64,000 bases of DNA from Malonomonas rubra DSM 5091 (GCF_900142125.1 NZ_FQZT01000003.1:309964-373963); one strand, 5' to 3'; shown: positions 26,001 through 38,104, counted from the stretch's first letter. Program-made: numbers and translations. Notes: generated from the sequence alone by a model not told the origin.

Positions 26001-26305
26001 CAGCCCCTCATCTCATTGAAAGAGCGAACATCCACAGAGTTCTTGCGCCGCTGCAGATAAACCACCATCGCCAGAGAGATCGACACTTCGGCGGAGGTCA
26101 TCGCCATCAGAAAAATCACCATCATCTGCCCATCAAGATTCTGCCAGAGAGCGGACGCACCGACAAAGGTCAGGCCGACGGCGTTGAGCATAACTTCAAC
26201 CCCGATCAGGATCATGATCAGGTTGCGCCGGGCAAGAACACAGATCAGCCCGAGAGTAAAGAGGATGATCGAAAGGACCAGAACATGCTCCATCGGCACG
26301 ATCAT
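26000..26305 (-). CDS. nuoK: NADH-quinone oxidoreductase subunit K
   Basis: This 101-residue protein with three membrane spans has the family signature RRNLIMILIGVEVMLNAVGL, including the conserved membrane glutamate, and MTSAEVSISLAMVVYLQRRK. The start ATG at 26305 overlaps the nuoJ stop (ATGA), so I keep it over the ATG four codons further in. Confidence 0.95.
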   Translation of the reverse strand: MIVPMEHVLVLSIILFTLGLICVLARRNLIMILIGVEVMLNAVGLTFVGASALWQNLDGQMMVIFLMAMTSAEVSISLAMVVYLQRRKNSVDVRSFNEMRG

Positions 26306-26826
26306 ACGACATCCTCCTCATCTCTCATTTTATCCGGGCGACCAACATAGAAAGCCCCTACCGCGGCAAACAAAAGCTGAAAAGATGCGATCTCGACTGC
26401 CAGCGCGTACTCTTTGAACAGGGCGTAACCGAAATCGCGCGGACTCGCGTGCCAGCGCGGAGCTTCCTGCGCGGTAGCGGGGTCGAGACCGGTCAGCAAC
26501 ATGGTGCAACTGGCCAGGGCAACCGCCAGCAGCACAACAGGCACCCACTGGCCACGCGTTGCGACCAGACCTTTCTCCGCTGAACTGGGAGAAAGCTTGA
26601 GCATCATGATGATAAACAGGAACAGTACCATGATCGCCCCGGCATAGATGATCAGCTCCCAGGCGGCCAACAGCGGCGCACCGAGCAGATAGAAAAGCAG
26701 GGCCAGGGCGAAGAAGCTGTTCACCAGGTAGATCACCGCGTGCACCGGGTTGCTGCGAGTGATTGCCAGCGCGGTTGCAATAACGGCGATAGCGCCAGCC
26801 AGGTAAAAGGTCAGTGTCGCCATCAT
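26302..26826 (-). CDS. nuoJ: NADH-quinone oxidoreductase subunit J
   Basis: This 174-residue membrane subunit has the conserved pattern NPVHAVIYLVNSFFALALLF, LAAWELIIYAGAIMVLFLFI (pi-bulge helix), and IASFQLLFAAVGAFYVGRPD at the end. It overlaps nuoI upstream and nuoK downstream by four bases each. Confidence 0.94.
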   Translation of the reverse strand: MMATLTFYLAGAIAVIATALAITRSNPVHAVIYLVNSFFALALLFYLLGAPLLAAWELIIYAGAIMVLFLFIIMMLKLSPSSAEKGLVATRGQWVPVVLLAVALASCTMLLTGLDPATAQEAPRWHASPRDFGYALFKEYALAVEIASFQLLFAAVGAFYVGRPDKMRDEEDVV

Positions 26827-27353
26827 GGCAGCAAGTCCTTTACATCAACCGGGGCCGATTCGCTCGGGTTGGTGCCACGCGGGGCAGCCACACCGATCCC
26901 GGCCTGCCGGTAAAAGCTGTATTCATCGTTGTGACCACAGTGATCAACCAACAAATCGTCCTTTTCGTAAACCAGCTTGAGCGGGTCCCGTTTGGAAATC
27001 TCGAAATCACTGGTCACCTGGATGGCCAGAGTCGGACAAGCCTCGGTACAGAGACCACAAAAGATGCAACGGGCGAAATTGATGCGGAACCAGCTCGCAT
27101 AACGGCGACCATCCTCCGCCTCCGCTGCCTGCATCGAGATGCAATCGACCGGGCAGGCGCCACTGCAGAGGTGGCAGGCAACGCAACGCTCCTCGCCATC
27201 CGGATCACGGGTCAGAACCAGCCGTGCACGGTAGCGCTCCGGCAACTCCGGCATCTGCTCCGGGTACTGCACCGTCACCGGTTTGCGGAACATGTTGCGA
27301 AAGGTCACCCAGAACGGCGGGAAAAACCCTTTTATGTCACGTAACAGTGGCAT
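26823..27353 (-). CDS. nuoI: NADH-quinone oxidoreductase subunit I (2x 4Fe-4S)
   Basis: This 176-residue peripheral-arm subunit carries clusters N6a and N6b: CVACHLCSGACPVDCI and CIFCGLCTEACPTLAI. It relays electrons towards NuoB. The family segments RYRARLVLTRDPDGEERC and INFARCIFCG are intact. Confidence 0.96.
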   Translation of the reverse strand: MPLLRDIKGFFPPFWVTFRNMFRKPVTVQYPEQMPELPERYRARLVLTRDPDGEERCVACHLCSGACPVDCISMQAAEAEDGRRYASWFRINFARCIFCGLCTEACPTLAIQVTSDFEISKRDPLKLVYEKDDLLVDHCGHNDEYSFYRQAGIGVAAPRGTNPSESAPVDVKDLLP

Positions 27354-27356
27354 CGA

Positions 27357-28349
27357 CTATCCCATCCCCAGCAAAATGGCGCCGGTCACCAGCACATTGA
27401 GCAACGCCAGTGGCATCAGCACCTTCCAACCGAAATTCATCAACTGGTCGTAACGCAGTCGTGGCAAGCTGCCGCGCACCCAGATAAAGAAGAAACAGAT
27501 CGCCAGCACTTTGACCATGAACCAGACAATACCCGGCAGCCAGGGGCCGTGCCAGCCACCGAGAAAGAGAACCGTCAGCATCGAGCTGAGAATTACCAGG
27601 TTGATGTACTCACCAACGAAGAACAGACCGAAACGCATTCCCGAGTATTCGGTATGAAAACCACCGACCAGCTCGTTCTCCGCTTCCGGCAGGTCGAAAG
27701 GAATCCGCTTGCTTTCGGCGAATATACTGATCAGAAAGATCAGGAACGCCGGTGGATTAAGCAAGGCAAAAGGAATCGTTTCCTGCGCCATGACAATGGC
27801 GGTCAGCGAAAACGATTTGGCCATCATCACCACCGGTACCACCGACAGCCCCATCGCCAGTTCGTAGCTGATCAGCTGTGACAAACCACGGATACTGCCG
27901 AGCAGCGAGTATTTCGAGTTCGACGCCCAGCCCCCCAACGCCAGTCCATAGCCGGCCAACGAAGACAGGGCGAGAAAATAGAGCAGGCCGATGTTCAGGT
28001 CGCAGATCACCAGCGGCAATTTCTGATCAAAAATTTCCAGTGTCGGGCCGAAGGGGATGACGGCGAAGGTTAGCAACGCAGTCAGTGCCGACAGGCCGGG
28101 GGCGATCAGGAACAGGCCACGGTCGGCCGTCGCAGGGATAAAATCCTCTTTGGTCAGCAGCTTGATCAGGTCCGCCATCGGCTGGATCATGCCGCCAGGG
28201 CCAGCCCGGTTCGGTCCGTAACGCAGCTGCATGCGCGCGAGAATCTTGCGCTCGGCCAGCACCAGGTAGGCCGCCATCGACAGGACCACGGCAAACACCA
28301 GCACCAGCTTGATCAGGATCAGGGCCAGCATGACAAATTGATCAACCAT
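27357..28349 (-). CDS. nuoH: NADH-quinone oxidoreductase subunit H
   Basis: This 330-residue membrane subunit links the peripheral and membrane arms and lines the quinone site. Visible signatures are AERKILARMQLRYGPNRAGP, GWASNSKYSLLGSIRGLSQL, and FDLPEAENELVGGFHTEYSG. Its first eight bases overlap nuoG. Confidence 0.96.
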   Translation of the reverse strand: MVDQFVMLALILIKLVLVFAVVLSMAAYLVLAERKILARMQLRYGPNRAGPGGMIQPMADLIKLLTKEDFIPATADRGLFLIAPGLSALTALLTFAVIPFGPTLEIFDQKLPLVICDLNIGLLYFLALSSLAGYGLALGGWASNSKYSLLGSIRGLSQLISYELAMGLSVVPVVMMAKSFSLTAIVMAQETIPFALLNPPAFLIFLISIFAESKRIPFDLPEAENELVGGFHTEYSGMRFGLFFVGEYINLVILSSMLTVLFLGGWHGPWLPGIVWFMVKVLAICFFFIWVRGSLPRLRYDQLMNFGWKVLMPLALLNVLVTGAILLGMG

Positions 28350-30696
28350 GGCTCATCCCCGCATGAACTTTACAGAAACTGAGTTTCCCGCCGGGAACCA
28401 GCTGCTGAAATTTTGGGCCATTTTCTACCAAGGCACAGCCGATAGCCATCTTATCATTACACTTCAAGGTCAAGTTAAAGGGGCCTTCAACCGTATCAAG
28501 CACCACTTTTGCGCCGTCCTGCAGACCACGTGCAGCCGCATCCTGCGGGTGCAACTGGACACATGCCTCGGTGAAGCGGGGCTGCAGTTTTGCCGAATAC
28601 CGACTGAGCAGATCACTACCGTAGCGCGCTGGAGTCACCACCAGTTGCAGGCTTTCTTCAGGAGCCGCAGGTATTTCATCCGTGTAGATGCAACGCTCAT
28701 CGACATGCGCCACGCGGCAGGACACACCGCCCGGCTGCAATGTCTCAAAATCGATCAATCGCGGTACGGCGGTTTTCATCTTTTCTCGCAGCGTTGGCAG
28801 ATCGGTCGCTTCACCAAGCAGTTGCTGAAACAGCTGCCAACTCGGTATCGGATCACTGCCGGGCGCAACATCGATGAACTCCCGTGGCGGATGATTCCCC
28901 TCGCCGGTTACCGAAATCGGCAGGCGCGGTTTGATCACCGGGGCGAACAGCTGCTGACGACCCTCGTTGTTGATGAAGGTTCCTTCCGACTCTACCGGTG
29001 CGGTGGTTGGAATAAACAGATTCGCGTGCACACTTAAAGGAGTCGGCAGGTAGTCGAGCACCACCAGCTCTTCCAGCAGACTCAGGGCTTTGGCGAAACG
29101 CTCGTTATCTGGAGCTTCAAGCAGCGGGTCGGTCTCAACGCAAACCAGCATTTTGATGCGCTCGCTCTCAAGTCGTGTGAGCAGATCGTCCTGCTCAGGC
29201 AAGCTGAGTAGCGCAGCACCAAAGCTGTTGGCACCACCAAGCAGCGGGTGCACCAGGCAGTTGCGCTGATCGTTCGAAGCTGCGGCAGCAATTTTTTTCA
29301 AACGCAACATGCCACCGGCACCCAGCATCAAACCACCGGCGACAAGAACCGGGCGCTCAGCTCCGCGTAGCAAGTCAACCAACTGCTTCGACTCGACAGA
29401 AGTTCCATCGAGCAGATCAAGCAATTCTGTCGGCGAAACCGTCTGCTTTTCGAAATCGCAGGGCAACTCGACCGGACGCGGATCAAAAACTTTGACTTTA
29501 CCGCCGCTGCGAACAGCTTGACGCAGTGCGACACCAAGCATCGGCGCTTCAGCCAATGGATCGGCGCCGATGGCAACGACCAGGTCACTCTGCCGCACTT
29601 TCTCCAACGAGCAGAGACGATCGGCCAGATCAAAGGCAGCCACCTGCGCCGCCTGATGACGCGGCAGATGTGCTGACAGAAGCGGCGCACGGCAACCGAT
29701 CTCTTCGGCCCAGCGCTGCAACAACCAATTGGTCTCCAGGCTGGCACGGTTGGAACCGAGCAGCAAAACCGATTCCGGCCCGTGCTGGTTGATCAATTCG
29801 CGCGCTTTGACATCAAGCTGCTGCAAAGCTTCATCAACCGTCAATTTCCATGATCCCCGGGTTGCCTGCCTTGGTCGCTCCGGGTGATTGACGTAGCTGC
29901 TGCCGAAGCGGCCGCGATCACAGATAAAGAAACCGTTGACTTTTTCGTTGACGCTGCTACGCACCCGCTGCAGTTCACCATAACGGCCGCCGGGAACCGT
30001 TGAACAACCGAGGGAACAGTGCGGGCAGATTGACGGCGCTTCCTGCAGATCCCAGTAGCGGCTCTTGAAACGGTAAGTTTTGTCGGTAAAAACACCTGTC
30101 GGACAGGCATCGACGATGTTGCCGGAGAAATCGCTCTCCAGCGTGCCATCTTTGAAGCGACCAAAGAAGACCCGGTTGCGCGACCCCATGACGCCGAAAT
30201 CCTTGCCGCCACAATAATCTTTGTAGGTTCGCACACAACGGTAACACTGGATGCAGCGGTTCATTTCCTGGGCAATGAAGGGCCCGAGCTGCTGATTGTT
30301 GTAAGTCCGTTTTTTGCCGGTGTAGCGTCGCAAACCGTGGCCGGAAGCAATCGTCATTTCCTGTAGCTGGCACTCGCCGCCTTCATCACAAACCGGGCAA
30401 TCGTGCGGATGGTTGAGCATCAGCCATTCGCTGACCCGCGCACGGAACTCGACCGACTGTTGATCATCGGTGGTGACCACCATCCCCTCTTCTGCTTTGA
30501 CCAGGCAGGACATTTTCAGGCCCTTGAAGGTTCCTTCAACGACGGTAACCGCACACATCCGGCACGCACCCACGGCCCCGAGCGCTTTGTGATAGCAGAA
30601 ATGCGGGATAACAATCCCCAACTGCTCGGCAGCTTCGAGGACGGTGGTGCCGTCGGGAACGGTCACCTGCTGGTTGTCGATGGTCAGTGTCGGCAT
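28342..30696 (-). CDS. nuoG: NADH-quinone oxidoreductase subunit G (Fe-S / molybdopterin-like fold)
   Basis: This 784-residue peripheral-arm subunit has an N-terminal 2Fe-2S domain (GIVIPHFCYHKALGAVGACR with RMCAVTV, residues 28-50), the His/Cys 4Fe-4S segment HPHDCPVCDEGGECQLQEM, clusters in CIQCYRCVRTYKDYCGGKD, and the Mo-bis-MGD-like region beginning SICPHCSLGCSTVPGG. The C-terminal half resembles the formate-dehydrogenase fold without an evident molybdenum ligand, as expected for NuoG. It is shorter than E. coli NuoG (about 910). Confidence 0.94.
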   Translation of the reverse strand: MPTLTIDNQQVTVPDGTTVLEAAEQLGIVIPHFCYHKALGAVGACRMCAVTVVEGTFKGLKMSCLVKAEEGMVVTTDDQQSVEFRARVSEWLMLNHPHDCPVCDEGGECQLQEMTIASGHGLRRYTGKKRTYNNQQLGPFIAQEMNRCIQCYRCVRTYKDYCGGKDFGVMGSRNRVFFGRFKDGTLESDFSGNIVDACPTGVFTDKTYRFKSRYWDLQEAPSICPHCSLGCSTVPGGRYGELQRVRSSVNEKVNGFFICDRGRFGSSYVNHPERPRQATRGSWKLTVDEALQQLDVKARELINQHGPESVLLLGSNRASLETNWLLQRWAEEIGCRAPLLSAHLPRHQAAQVAAFDLADRLCSLEKVRQSDLVVAIGADPLAEAPMLGVALRQAVRSGGKVKVFDPRPVELPCDFEKQTVSPTELLDLLDGTSVESKQLVDLLRGAERPVLVAGGLMLGAGGMLRLKKIAAAASNDQRNCLVHPLLGGANSFGAALLSLPEQDDLLTRLESERIKMLVCVETDPLLEAPDNERFAKALSLLEELVVLDYLPTPLSVHANLFIPTTAPVESEGTFINNEGRQQLFAPVIKPRLPISVTGEGNHPPREFIDVAPGSDPIPSWQLFQQLLGEATDLPTLREKMKTAVPRLIDFETLQPGGVSCRVAHVDERCIYTDEIPAAPEESLQLVVTPARYGSDLLSRYSAKLQPRFTEACVQLHPQDAAARGLQDGAKVVLDTVEGPFNLTLKCNDKMAIGCALVENGPKFQQLVPGGKLSFCKVHAGMSHG

Positions 30697-30715
30697 AAAT
30701 CTCTTCTACATCGCA

Positions 30716-31990
30716 TTAGTCACGAAACGGGCAACAACCCTTTTCGATATGATCCACAATTTCCTGTTCGAAATGCATCAGCAATCCGGCCACCGGCCCC
30801 ATTGCCCCTTCAGCGAGGGCGCAGAAGCTGTTGCCGGAAATATTTTTCAACTGGTCTTTGAGCATCTCCAGGTGCTCAGGGGTCCCTTCACCGTTTTCGA
30901 TGGTCTCCAGCAGCCAGCGCATCATGGTCAAGCCGTCTCTGCAGGGGGAACACCAGCCGCAGCTCTCGCGGGCGAAAAACTGGATCAGGTTCAGTGTTGC
31001 AGCGACCATGCAGGTCTGATCATCGAACGCAGTCACACCTGCTGTGCCGTAGCGGCTGTCGACCTTTTCCAGGCTGTCAAAGTCGAGGGCGACATCCATG
31101 TGCTCGGCGGTCAAATAGGGCGTTGATGCCCCACCCGGCAGACAGGCCTTGAACTTGCGCCCACCACGCATACCGCCTCCGTAATTCTCGACGATCTCGC
31201 GCAGTGGAATCCCCACCGGCAGCTCAAAACATTCCGTAACATTCAAGTGCCCCGAAAGCCCGTACAACTTGGTCCCTGAGCTGCCCGGCGTCAGCGCCAG
31301 GTCGCGAAACCAGAGCGCGCCGCCGTTGACGATATGCGGAATATTGGCAATGGTTTCAACATTGTTGACCGTTGTCGGTCGCCCGAACAGACCACGTGTC
31401 GCCGGAAAGGGCGGCTTCATGCGCGGGTTTGGCCGCTGGCCTTCAAGACCGTTGAGCAACGCCGTCTCTTCACCGAGGATGTAACGCCCGGCACTGCCAT
31501 GCACCAGCAACTCAAAATCAAATCCGCTACCGAGGATATTTTTGCCGATGTATCCCGCCGCCTTCGCTTCCTCAACCGCTTTGCGCAGGTACTCAGCTTG
31601 CCGTTCGTAAGCATAGCGAATGAAGATATAACCGACATCGGTCTGCAGTGCATAAGCGGAGAGGATCATCCCCTCAACCAGCTGATGTGGATCGGCCGCA
31701 AGCAGGACACCATCTTTATAGGTTCCCGGCTCCATCTCATCACAGTTGCAGACCAGGTATTTCGGACCCGGCGCATCGGACGGGAAAAATGTCCATTTCA
31801 CCCCGGTCGGAAATCCGGCTCCACCGCGCCCGCGCAGGCCCGACTCTTTCACCAGGTTGCGAATCTCATCCGGACTCGACTTGGTGAGTGCTTTCTCCAG
31901 TGCAGAGTAGCCGCCGGTGGCTTTATAAGCCTCCATGAAGACGGTCTCGCCGGGGCGGCGATTTTTAAACAGCAGCTGTGGTGTACTCAC
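30716..31990 (-). CDS. nuoF: NADH-quinone oxidoreductase subunit F (NADH/FMN-binding)
   Basis: This 424-residue subunit oxidises NADH at FMN. Motifs are GLRGRGGAGFPTGVKWTFFP (FMN/NADH loop), GAGRYILGEETALLNGLEG-type segment GSAGRYILGEETALLNGLEG, and the N3 cluster SCGWCSPCRDG. Its start overlaps the nuoE stop. Length is standard, without the extra ferredoxin domains found in HoxF or HydB relatives, which supports a true complex I subunit. Confidence 0.95.
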   Translation of the reverse strand: MSTPQLLFKNRRPGETVFMEAYKATGGYSALEKALTKSSPDEIRNLVKESGLRGRGGAGFPTGVKWTFFPSDAPGPKYLVCNCDEMEPGTYKDGVLLAADPHQLVEGMILSAYALQTDVGYIFIRYAYERQAEYLRKAVEEAKAAGYIGKNILGSGFDFELLVHGSAGRYILGEETALLNGLEGQRPNPRMKPPFPATRGLFGRPTTVNNVETIANIPHIVNGGALWFRDLALTPGSSGTKLYGLSGHLNVTECFELPVGIPLREIVENYGGGMRGGRKFKACLPGGASTPYLTAEHMDVALDFDSLEKVDSRYGTAGVTAFDDQTCMVAATLNLIQFFARESCGWCSPCRDGLTMMRWLLETIENGEGTPEHLEMLKDQLKNISGNSFCALAEGAMGPVAGLLMHFEQEIVDHIEKGCCPFRD

Positions 31991-32499
31991 TCAGATGCCT
32001 CCCGACGCAAGCGCTCGATCAGTTCATCAACATCGTCAGCGGACAACGGACCGTAATGCCGCTGATGAATCATTACCGCCGGCGCCTGGCCACAGACGCC
32101 GAGGCAACAGCTTGGCAAGAGGGTGAACAAACCGTCTTCTGTTGTCTGGCCGAACGCGATGCCGAGCTTCTGTTGAAACAATTCGGCCAACTCTTCACCG
32201 CCGTTGCTCCAGCAGCAGATCGAATCACAGATGTGGATCGGGTAGCGGCCGACCGGACGACGGAAAATCTTGTCGTAAAAGGTCGCCACCTCTTCCACAT
32301 CGATCGGCTCCAGCCCGAGGATGGTCGCGGTCAGCTCAACCCCTTCATCCGGCACCCAGCCATGGTTCTTCTGGATTGCCCGCAGCACGTCAATCACCAA
32401 CTCGCGAGGGTGTTCCAGCTCACCAGCGTGGGCGATGAAATAAGCCAGCCCATTTTCATCGAGCAAACCGACCGAATCTATTTTTTCTTCCTGCGCCAT
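31987..32499 (-). CDS. nuoE: NADH-quinone oxidoreductase subunit E (2Fe-2S)
   Basis: This 170-residue thioredoxin-like 2Fe-2S protein holds cluster N1a. Family segments are VLRAIQKNHGWVPDEGVELT, IDVEEVATFYDKIFRRPVG, and the cluster cysteines in HICDSICCWSNGG and SCCLGVCGQAPAVM. I choose ATG 32499 with AGAGGA six bases upstream over the in-frame ATG at 32523. A gap of about 115 bases separates it from nuoBCD, the largest gap in the operon. Confidence 0.93.
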   Translation of the reverse strand: MAQEEKIDSVGLLDENGLAYFIAHAGELEHPRELVIDVLRAIQKNHGWVPDEGVELTATILGLEPIDVEEVATFYDKIFRRPVGRYPIHICDSICCWSNGGEELAELFQQKLGIAFGQTTEDGLFTLLPSCCLGVCGQAPAVMIHQRHYGPLSADDVDELIERLRREASE

Positions 32500-32614
32500 A
32501 TCAATCCTCTGCAAAATTGGCACATTCTGTTCACATAAAATAATTTGTTCAAAAATTTAGAAAAAATGGTTTCCTGAACTTTTCTTTCTCAGGGCCGATA
32601 AAACGGCACCATCA

Positions 32615-34996
32615 TCACCTGTCCAGATCCGCGAGAATAAAATCAATGGACCCAATATTTGCGATCAAATCTGACACCAAAACACCCTGACAGATCCAGC
32701 TCATCGCCTGCATATGAGCAAAGGACGGGGTGCTGATCCGGCAGCGATATGCGTTGCTACCGCCGTCACTGACCAGGTAGTAACCACACTCCCCTTTGCT
32801 CGATTCGGTTGCCCGGTAGACTTCGCCGAAGGGAGCCGCCGGACCATTACTGACATTTACGAAATGGTGGATCAGACTCTCGATATCATGCAGGCCGTCG
32901 CCCCGCTGTGGATAACAGTAGCGGTAATCGTCGCTCATCCAGCGCCCGCTCGGCATTTCACTGCAGGCCTGTTTGACGATGCGCAGCGACTGGCGCAACT
33001 CTTCCAGCCGCACGCTGTAACGGGCAAAACAATCGCCATCTTTGGCCGTCGGGATATCAAAATCGAAATTTTCGTAGCCGCTGTACGGCATCTTACGGCG
33101 CAGGTCCCATTCCAGGCCACAGGCCCGCAGGTTGGCGCCGCTGAAACCCCAATCGATCGCTTCTTCAAGTTTTACCGCTCCCACTCCCTCAGTACGGGCG
33201 CGGAAAATGACGCCATCGGTCAGCATGCTGTCGAGCTCATCGATCTGCTTGGCGAAATCCTTGGTGAACCACTCAACCTTCTCTTTCCAGCCTTCCGGCA
33301 GATCAAGAGGCAGACCGCCGATGCGGAACCAGGAGGGGTGCATTCGCCCACCGGTGATCATCTCCATGATTTCGAAGATTTTTTCGCGCGCTTCAAAGCA
33401 GTAGAAAACCGGGGTCATGGCACCGACGTCATGGGCAAAAGAACCGAGCCAGACCAGATGGTTGGCGATGCGATAAAGCTCGCTCAGCATCACCCGCGCG
33501 TATTCAGCCCGTTTCGGCACCTGCACGCCGAGCAAGGTCTCCAGCGAGTTGAGGTAGGCGAGGTTGTTCTGCACACCGGAAATGTAATCGATCCTATCAG
33601 TGTAGGGGATGAACTGTGCCCAGTGTTGACGTTCGCCGATTTTTTCGGCACCACGGTGGTGATATCCGAGATCGACATCCATGTCGGTGATCTCTTCACC
33701 GCTCATCCGCAGCACGATGCGCAGAACACCGTGGGTCCCCGGGTGGTGCGGGCCCATATTGAGAACCATGGTGCCGTCGTCGGCTCCTTCAAGGGGGACC
33801 AGCTTGTCACCATCGAGGGGGATGTAAACAGCGGCATCGTCGGCGGTGAATGCCGGCATTTCAGTTGCGCGGCCCGGGTACTCCTTGCGCAGCGGGTGTC
33901 CTTCCCACTCCGGTGGCATCAGGATACGGCGCAGATCGGGATGGTCAGCGAACTCAATACCGAACATGTCGTACACTTCACGTTCATACCACCCAGCCGA
34001 AGGCCAGATACTGGTAATACTTGGAGCCACCGGTGACTCTCCCGACAGCGGAACCTTGATCCGCAGGTAACCGGGACCTTCAAACGTCAAGAGATGGTAA
34101 ACCATGGTAAAGCGATGATTAGGTTTGCGCTGGCGCTGGCTCTCATCGACAGCGGTCAGGTCCTCCAGTCGTCGATATTTCTGACTGCTTTCATGTTTGA
34201 GGAAACTGAGCAAATCGCGCAGCAATTCCGCCTGTACCGTCAGCACCGGCATATCGGCGGCAAGCGGGTCGCGCGTCACCTGTCCGGCGAACCGCTCCTC
34301 GACTTCACGGTAGAGTTGCCCGGTATGGTCGGGGAAGACCTGCTTCGGCTGCGGCGGCCGCCAGTTGACCTTGGTTCGGTCACCGGGAAAGATCGGTTCC
34401 TGCTGCACTGTTCCGCGAATTGGGCAACCGTTGTATCCCGGACCACGGGTATCCCGGCTCTTGCTCACACCATCGACCAGAGGTGGAACAACTGTGCCCT
34501 CGGTGCCGCCTGTCATGCCAAGAACTTTGCGTGCAGGCTGTTCTTCGTTGACGATTTTTTTCTGCAACTCGAGCAGACCATGCAGAAAAGCTTCCGGCCG
34601 GGGTGGGCATCCCGGCACATAGACATCGACCGGCAGCAACTGGTTGACGCCTTGGATGACACTGTAAACGTCGTACATGCCACCGGAGTTGGCGCAGCTA
34701 CCCATCGCCATCACCCACTTAGGGTTCGGCATTTGCTCGTAAACCCGCAGAATCGAAGCGCCCATCTTTTTAAACGGGGTGCCTGAAATGATCATCAGGT
34801 CCGCCTCACGCGGGGTCCCGCGCAAAACCTCGGCACCGAATCGGGCCAGGTCGTGACGCGAGGTCATGCTGGTCATCATTTCGACGAAACAACAGGAGAG
34901 GCCGAAAAACATCGGCCAGAGGCTGTTTTTGCGCCCCCAGTTGATCAGGTCATCGAGCCTGGTCAGGATTACGCCCTGCGGCAATTTTTCGTTCAT
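32615..34996 (-). CDS. nuoBCD: Fused NADH-quinone oxidoreductase subunits B, C and D
   Basis: This 793-residue protein contains three complex I subunits in one frame. NuoB spans residues 1 to about 175, with N2-cluster cysteines in [10 protein letters not shown] (C35, C36), [14 protein letters not shown] and [11 protein letters not shown]. NuoC spans about 230-385 ([40 protein letters not shown]). NuoD spans about 400-793 ([30 protein letters not shown], DPIGxxDR-like C-terminus [11 protein letters not shown]). NuoCD fusion is well known from E. coli; adding NuoB is less common. The start is ATG 34996, overlapping the nuoA stop (ATGA), rather than the upstream in-frame codon at 35014. Confidence 0.96.
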   Translation of the reverse strand: MNEKLPQGVILTRLDDLINWGRKNSLWPMFFGLSCCFVEMMTSMTSRHDLARFGAEVLRGTPREADLMIISGTPFKKMGASILRVYEQMPNPKWVMAMGSCANSGGMYDVYSVIQGVNQLLPVDVYVPGCPPRPEAFLHGLLELQKKIVNEEQPARKVLGMTGGTEGTVVPPLVDGVSKSRDTRGPGYNGCPIRGTVQQEPIFPGDRTKVNWRPPQPKQVFPDHTGQLYREVEERFAGQVTRDPLAADMPVLTVQAELLRDLLSFLKHESSQKYRRLEDLTAVDESQRQRKPNHRFTMVYHLLTFEGPGYLRIKVPLSGESPVAPSITSIWPSAGWYEREVYDMFGIEFADHPDLRRILMPPEWEGHPLRKEYPGRATEMPAFTADDAAVYIPLDGDKLVPLEGADDGTMVLNMGPHHPGTHGVLRIVLRMSGEEITDMDVDLGYHHRGAEKIGERQHWAQFIPYTDRIDYISGVQNNLAYLNSLETLLGVQVPKRAEYARVMLSELYRIANHLVWLGSFAHDVGAMTPVFYCFEAREKIFEIMEMITGGRMHPSWFRIGGLPLDLPEGWKEKVEWFTKDFAKQIDELDSMLTDGVIFRARTEGVGAVKLEEAIDWGFSGANLRACGLEWDLRRKMPYSGYENFDFDIPTAKDGDCFARYSVRLEELRQSLRIVKQACSEMPSGRWMSDDYRYCYPQRGDGLHDIESLIHHFVNVSNGPAAPFGEVYRATESSKGECGYYLVSDGGSNAYRCRISTPSFAHMQAMSWICQGVLVSDLIANIGSIDFILADLDR

Positions 34997-35454
34997 CCGC
35001 GCCTCCGGGCCCAAACCCGCTCACGTTTAGCATTGCTTCCCCAGTCAAGCCCGCCCATTTTCCACAGGTAAACCAGACCGAGGAAGAGAACGACAATAAA
35101 GAAACTGATCTGCCAGAAACCGGCCCAACCAAGCAGATCGTAAGCAACGGCCCAGGAAACAACAAAGACCGCTTCGAGATCGAAAACGATAAAAAAGATA
35201 GCGACAAGATAGAAAGGAACCGGCTGGCGCAGGCGCGAATCACCGCTCGGAAGAATCGCCGACTCATAGGGCTGATCTTTTACCTCCGTCGAAGTGCGTT
35301 GCCCCAGGTAACGGGCAAGAAGCATCAACAGCCCGATCAGGCCGGTCGCAATCATGGCATAAAGCCCAAGGGTCAACACTGCATCAGGAGCAGGATTCCC
35401 AGTCGTTGCCAGAGTTGTCACTGCCGAGTCAACACCAGACAAAATGTTCTCCAA
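34993..35454 (-). CDS. nuoA: NADH-quinone oxidoreductase subunit A
   Basis: This 153-residue membrane protein is the first gene of the nuo operon. It has three hydrophobic spans and the family motifs [19 protein letters not shown] and [20 protein letters not shown]. The N-terminus is longer than in E. coli NuoA by a few residues, including a [16 protein letters not shown] stretch. The start at 35454 follows a TTGGAGAAC ribosome site. The operon promoter must lie in the 105 bases towards rnhA, but I could not pick clear -35/-10 boxes. Confidence 0.93.
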   Translation of the reverse strand: MENILSGVDSAVTTLATTGNPAPDAVLTLGLYAMIATGLIGLLMLLARYLGQRTSTEVKDQPYESAILPSGDSRLRQPVPFYLVAIFFIVFDLEAVFVVSWAVAYDLLGWAGFWQISFFIVVLFLGLVYLWKMGGLDWGSNAKRERVWARRRG

Positions 35455-35559
35455 AATAACAAGACAAATACAATCAGGACAAAGGCTTGTGCACAGTCTA
35501 CCACAACGGCTTGCACAAAAAAGTACCAGTGATTTATTTCACAAAAAATTTAGTTATTA

Positions 35560-35994
35560 CTAAACATTAGCCGAGGAGATAGCTGCCCGCGCCAGCTCGT
35601 CGCAACGCTCATTCTCTTCATGCCCGGCATGCCCCTTGACCCAGACCCATTCGACCTGATGATCTTTGATAGCAGCCAGCAAACGCTCCCAGAGATCGCG
35701 ATTAGCAACCTCCTCCTTTTTCGAATTTTTCCAGCCTTTACGCTGCCACCCCTCAATCCACTCGGTGATCCCTTTGACCAGATATTGTGAATCGGTTGTC
35801 AATTTCACCTGGCAAGGGCGCTTCAGCGCCTCCAATCCGACAATCGCCCCGAGCAACTCCATGCGGTTATTGGTGGTTTCCGGATCAAAACCGGAGAGTT
35901 CTTTGACATGCTCACCGTAGCGCAGAATGGTCCCATAGCCACCCGGCCCGGGGTTGCCGGAACAGGCACCATCAGAAAAAATTTCAACAAGCAT
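35560..35994 (-). CDS. rnhA: Ribonuclease HI
   Basis: This 144-residue RNase HI cleaves RNA in RNA-DNA hybrids. Catalytic acidic residues appear in [19 protein letters not shown] (D), [15 protein letters not shown] (E), [16 protein letters not shown] (D), and [20 protein letters not shown] (H and D). I choose the ATG at 35994 because GGAG lies seven bases upstream and the family begins directly with the first strand. The frame to 36012 adds six residues. It lies just upstream of nuoA in the same direction, separated by about 105 bases. Confidence 0.95.
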   Translation of the reverse strand: MLVEIFSDGACSGNPGPGGYGTILRYGEHVKELSGFDPETTNNRMELLGAIVGLEALKRPCQVKLTTDSQYLVKGITEWIEGWQRKGWKNSKKEEVANRDLWERLLAAIKDHQVEWVWVKGHAGHEENERCDELARAAISSANV

Positions 35995-36042
35995 CAAGGC
36001 TCCAGAGATCACGCAAAGTAGAGGTCATAGCAGCAACAGACA

Positions 36043-36354
36043 TTATGCAGGGCGCCTCCGGCCAACTTCCAACAATTCCCGTTCATTCTCGGGATACATG
36101 GCTAAAGACTTCTCCAAAAGAGCCTTCAGCTCAGGGAGATAGGGGCAATCGGGATTGAATGCATAAAGCCGGGTATTGCCAACCATTCGGCTATAGAGCA
36201 CTCCACCCGCTTCCAGATTCTCAAACTGATTCTGGATCGAGCGCAAATCGGTGGCAAAAAACTTCGCCACACCCCGTGGATACCCTTCCCCTCGGGCATA
36301 AACGTACAGAAGCACATTTTCTTTATTTATTGTTCCAAACAGCGACTCAAGCAT
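36043..36354 (-). CDS. Small winged-helix DNA-binding protein
   Basis: This 103-residue protein has a winged-helix pattern: INKENVLLYVYARGEGYPRG, then AKFFATDLRSIQNQFENLEA, then GGVLYSRMVGNTRLYAFNPD. This resembles small MarR/ArsR-like wHTH proteins that often precede nucleotidyltransferase genes, although none is adjacent here. Probable sequence-specific DNA binder of unknown target. It is transcribed towards rnhA with a gap of about 48 bases. Confidence 0.75.
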   Translation of the reverse strand: MLESLFGTINKENVLLYVYARGEGYPRGVAKFFATDLRSIQNQFENLEAGGVLYSRMVGNTRLYAFNPDCPYLPELKALLEKSLAMYPENERELLEVGRRRPA

Positions 36355-38052
<1,698 letters not shown>

Positions 38053-38071
38053 TTTCTGGTCTCAGAACAGA

Positions 38072-38104
38072 CAATCAGGTCCGGGGTTTTCCCGGGCCTG
38101 ATTG
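38072..38104 (+). terminator. Hairpin downstream of gdhA (terminator-like, no T-run)
   Basis: CAATCAGGTCCGGG pairs with CCCGGGCCTGATTG (14 bp, one G-T wobble) around GTTTT, starting 20 bases after the gdhA stop. It is very stable but not followed by a T-run, so termination may be partial. Confidence 0.6.

Noticed and set aside
32714..34036. Open frame of 440 codons on the plus strand
   Set aside because: Antisense to nuoBCD. The translated product has no recognisable family and no ribosome site.
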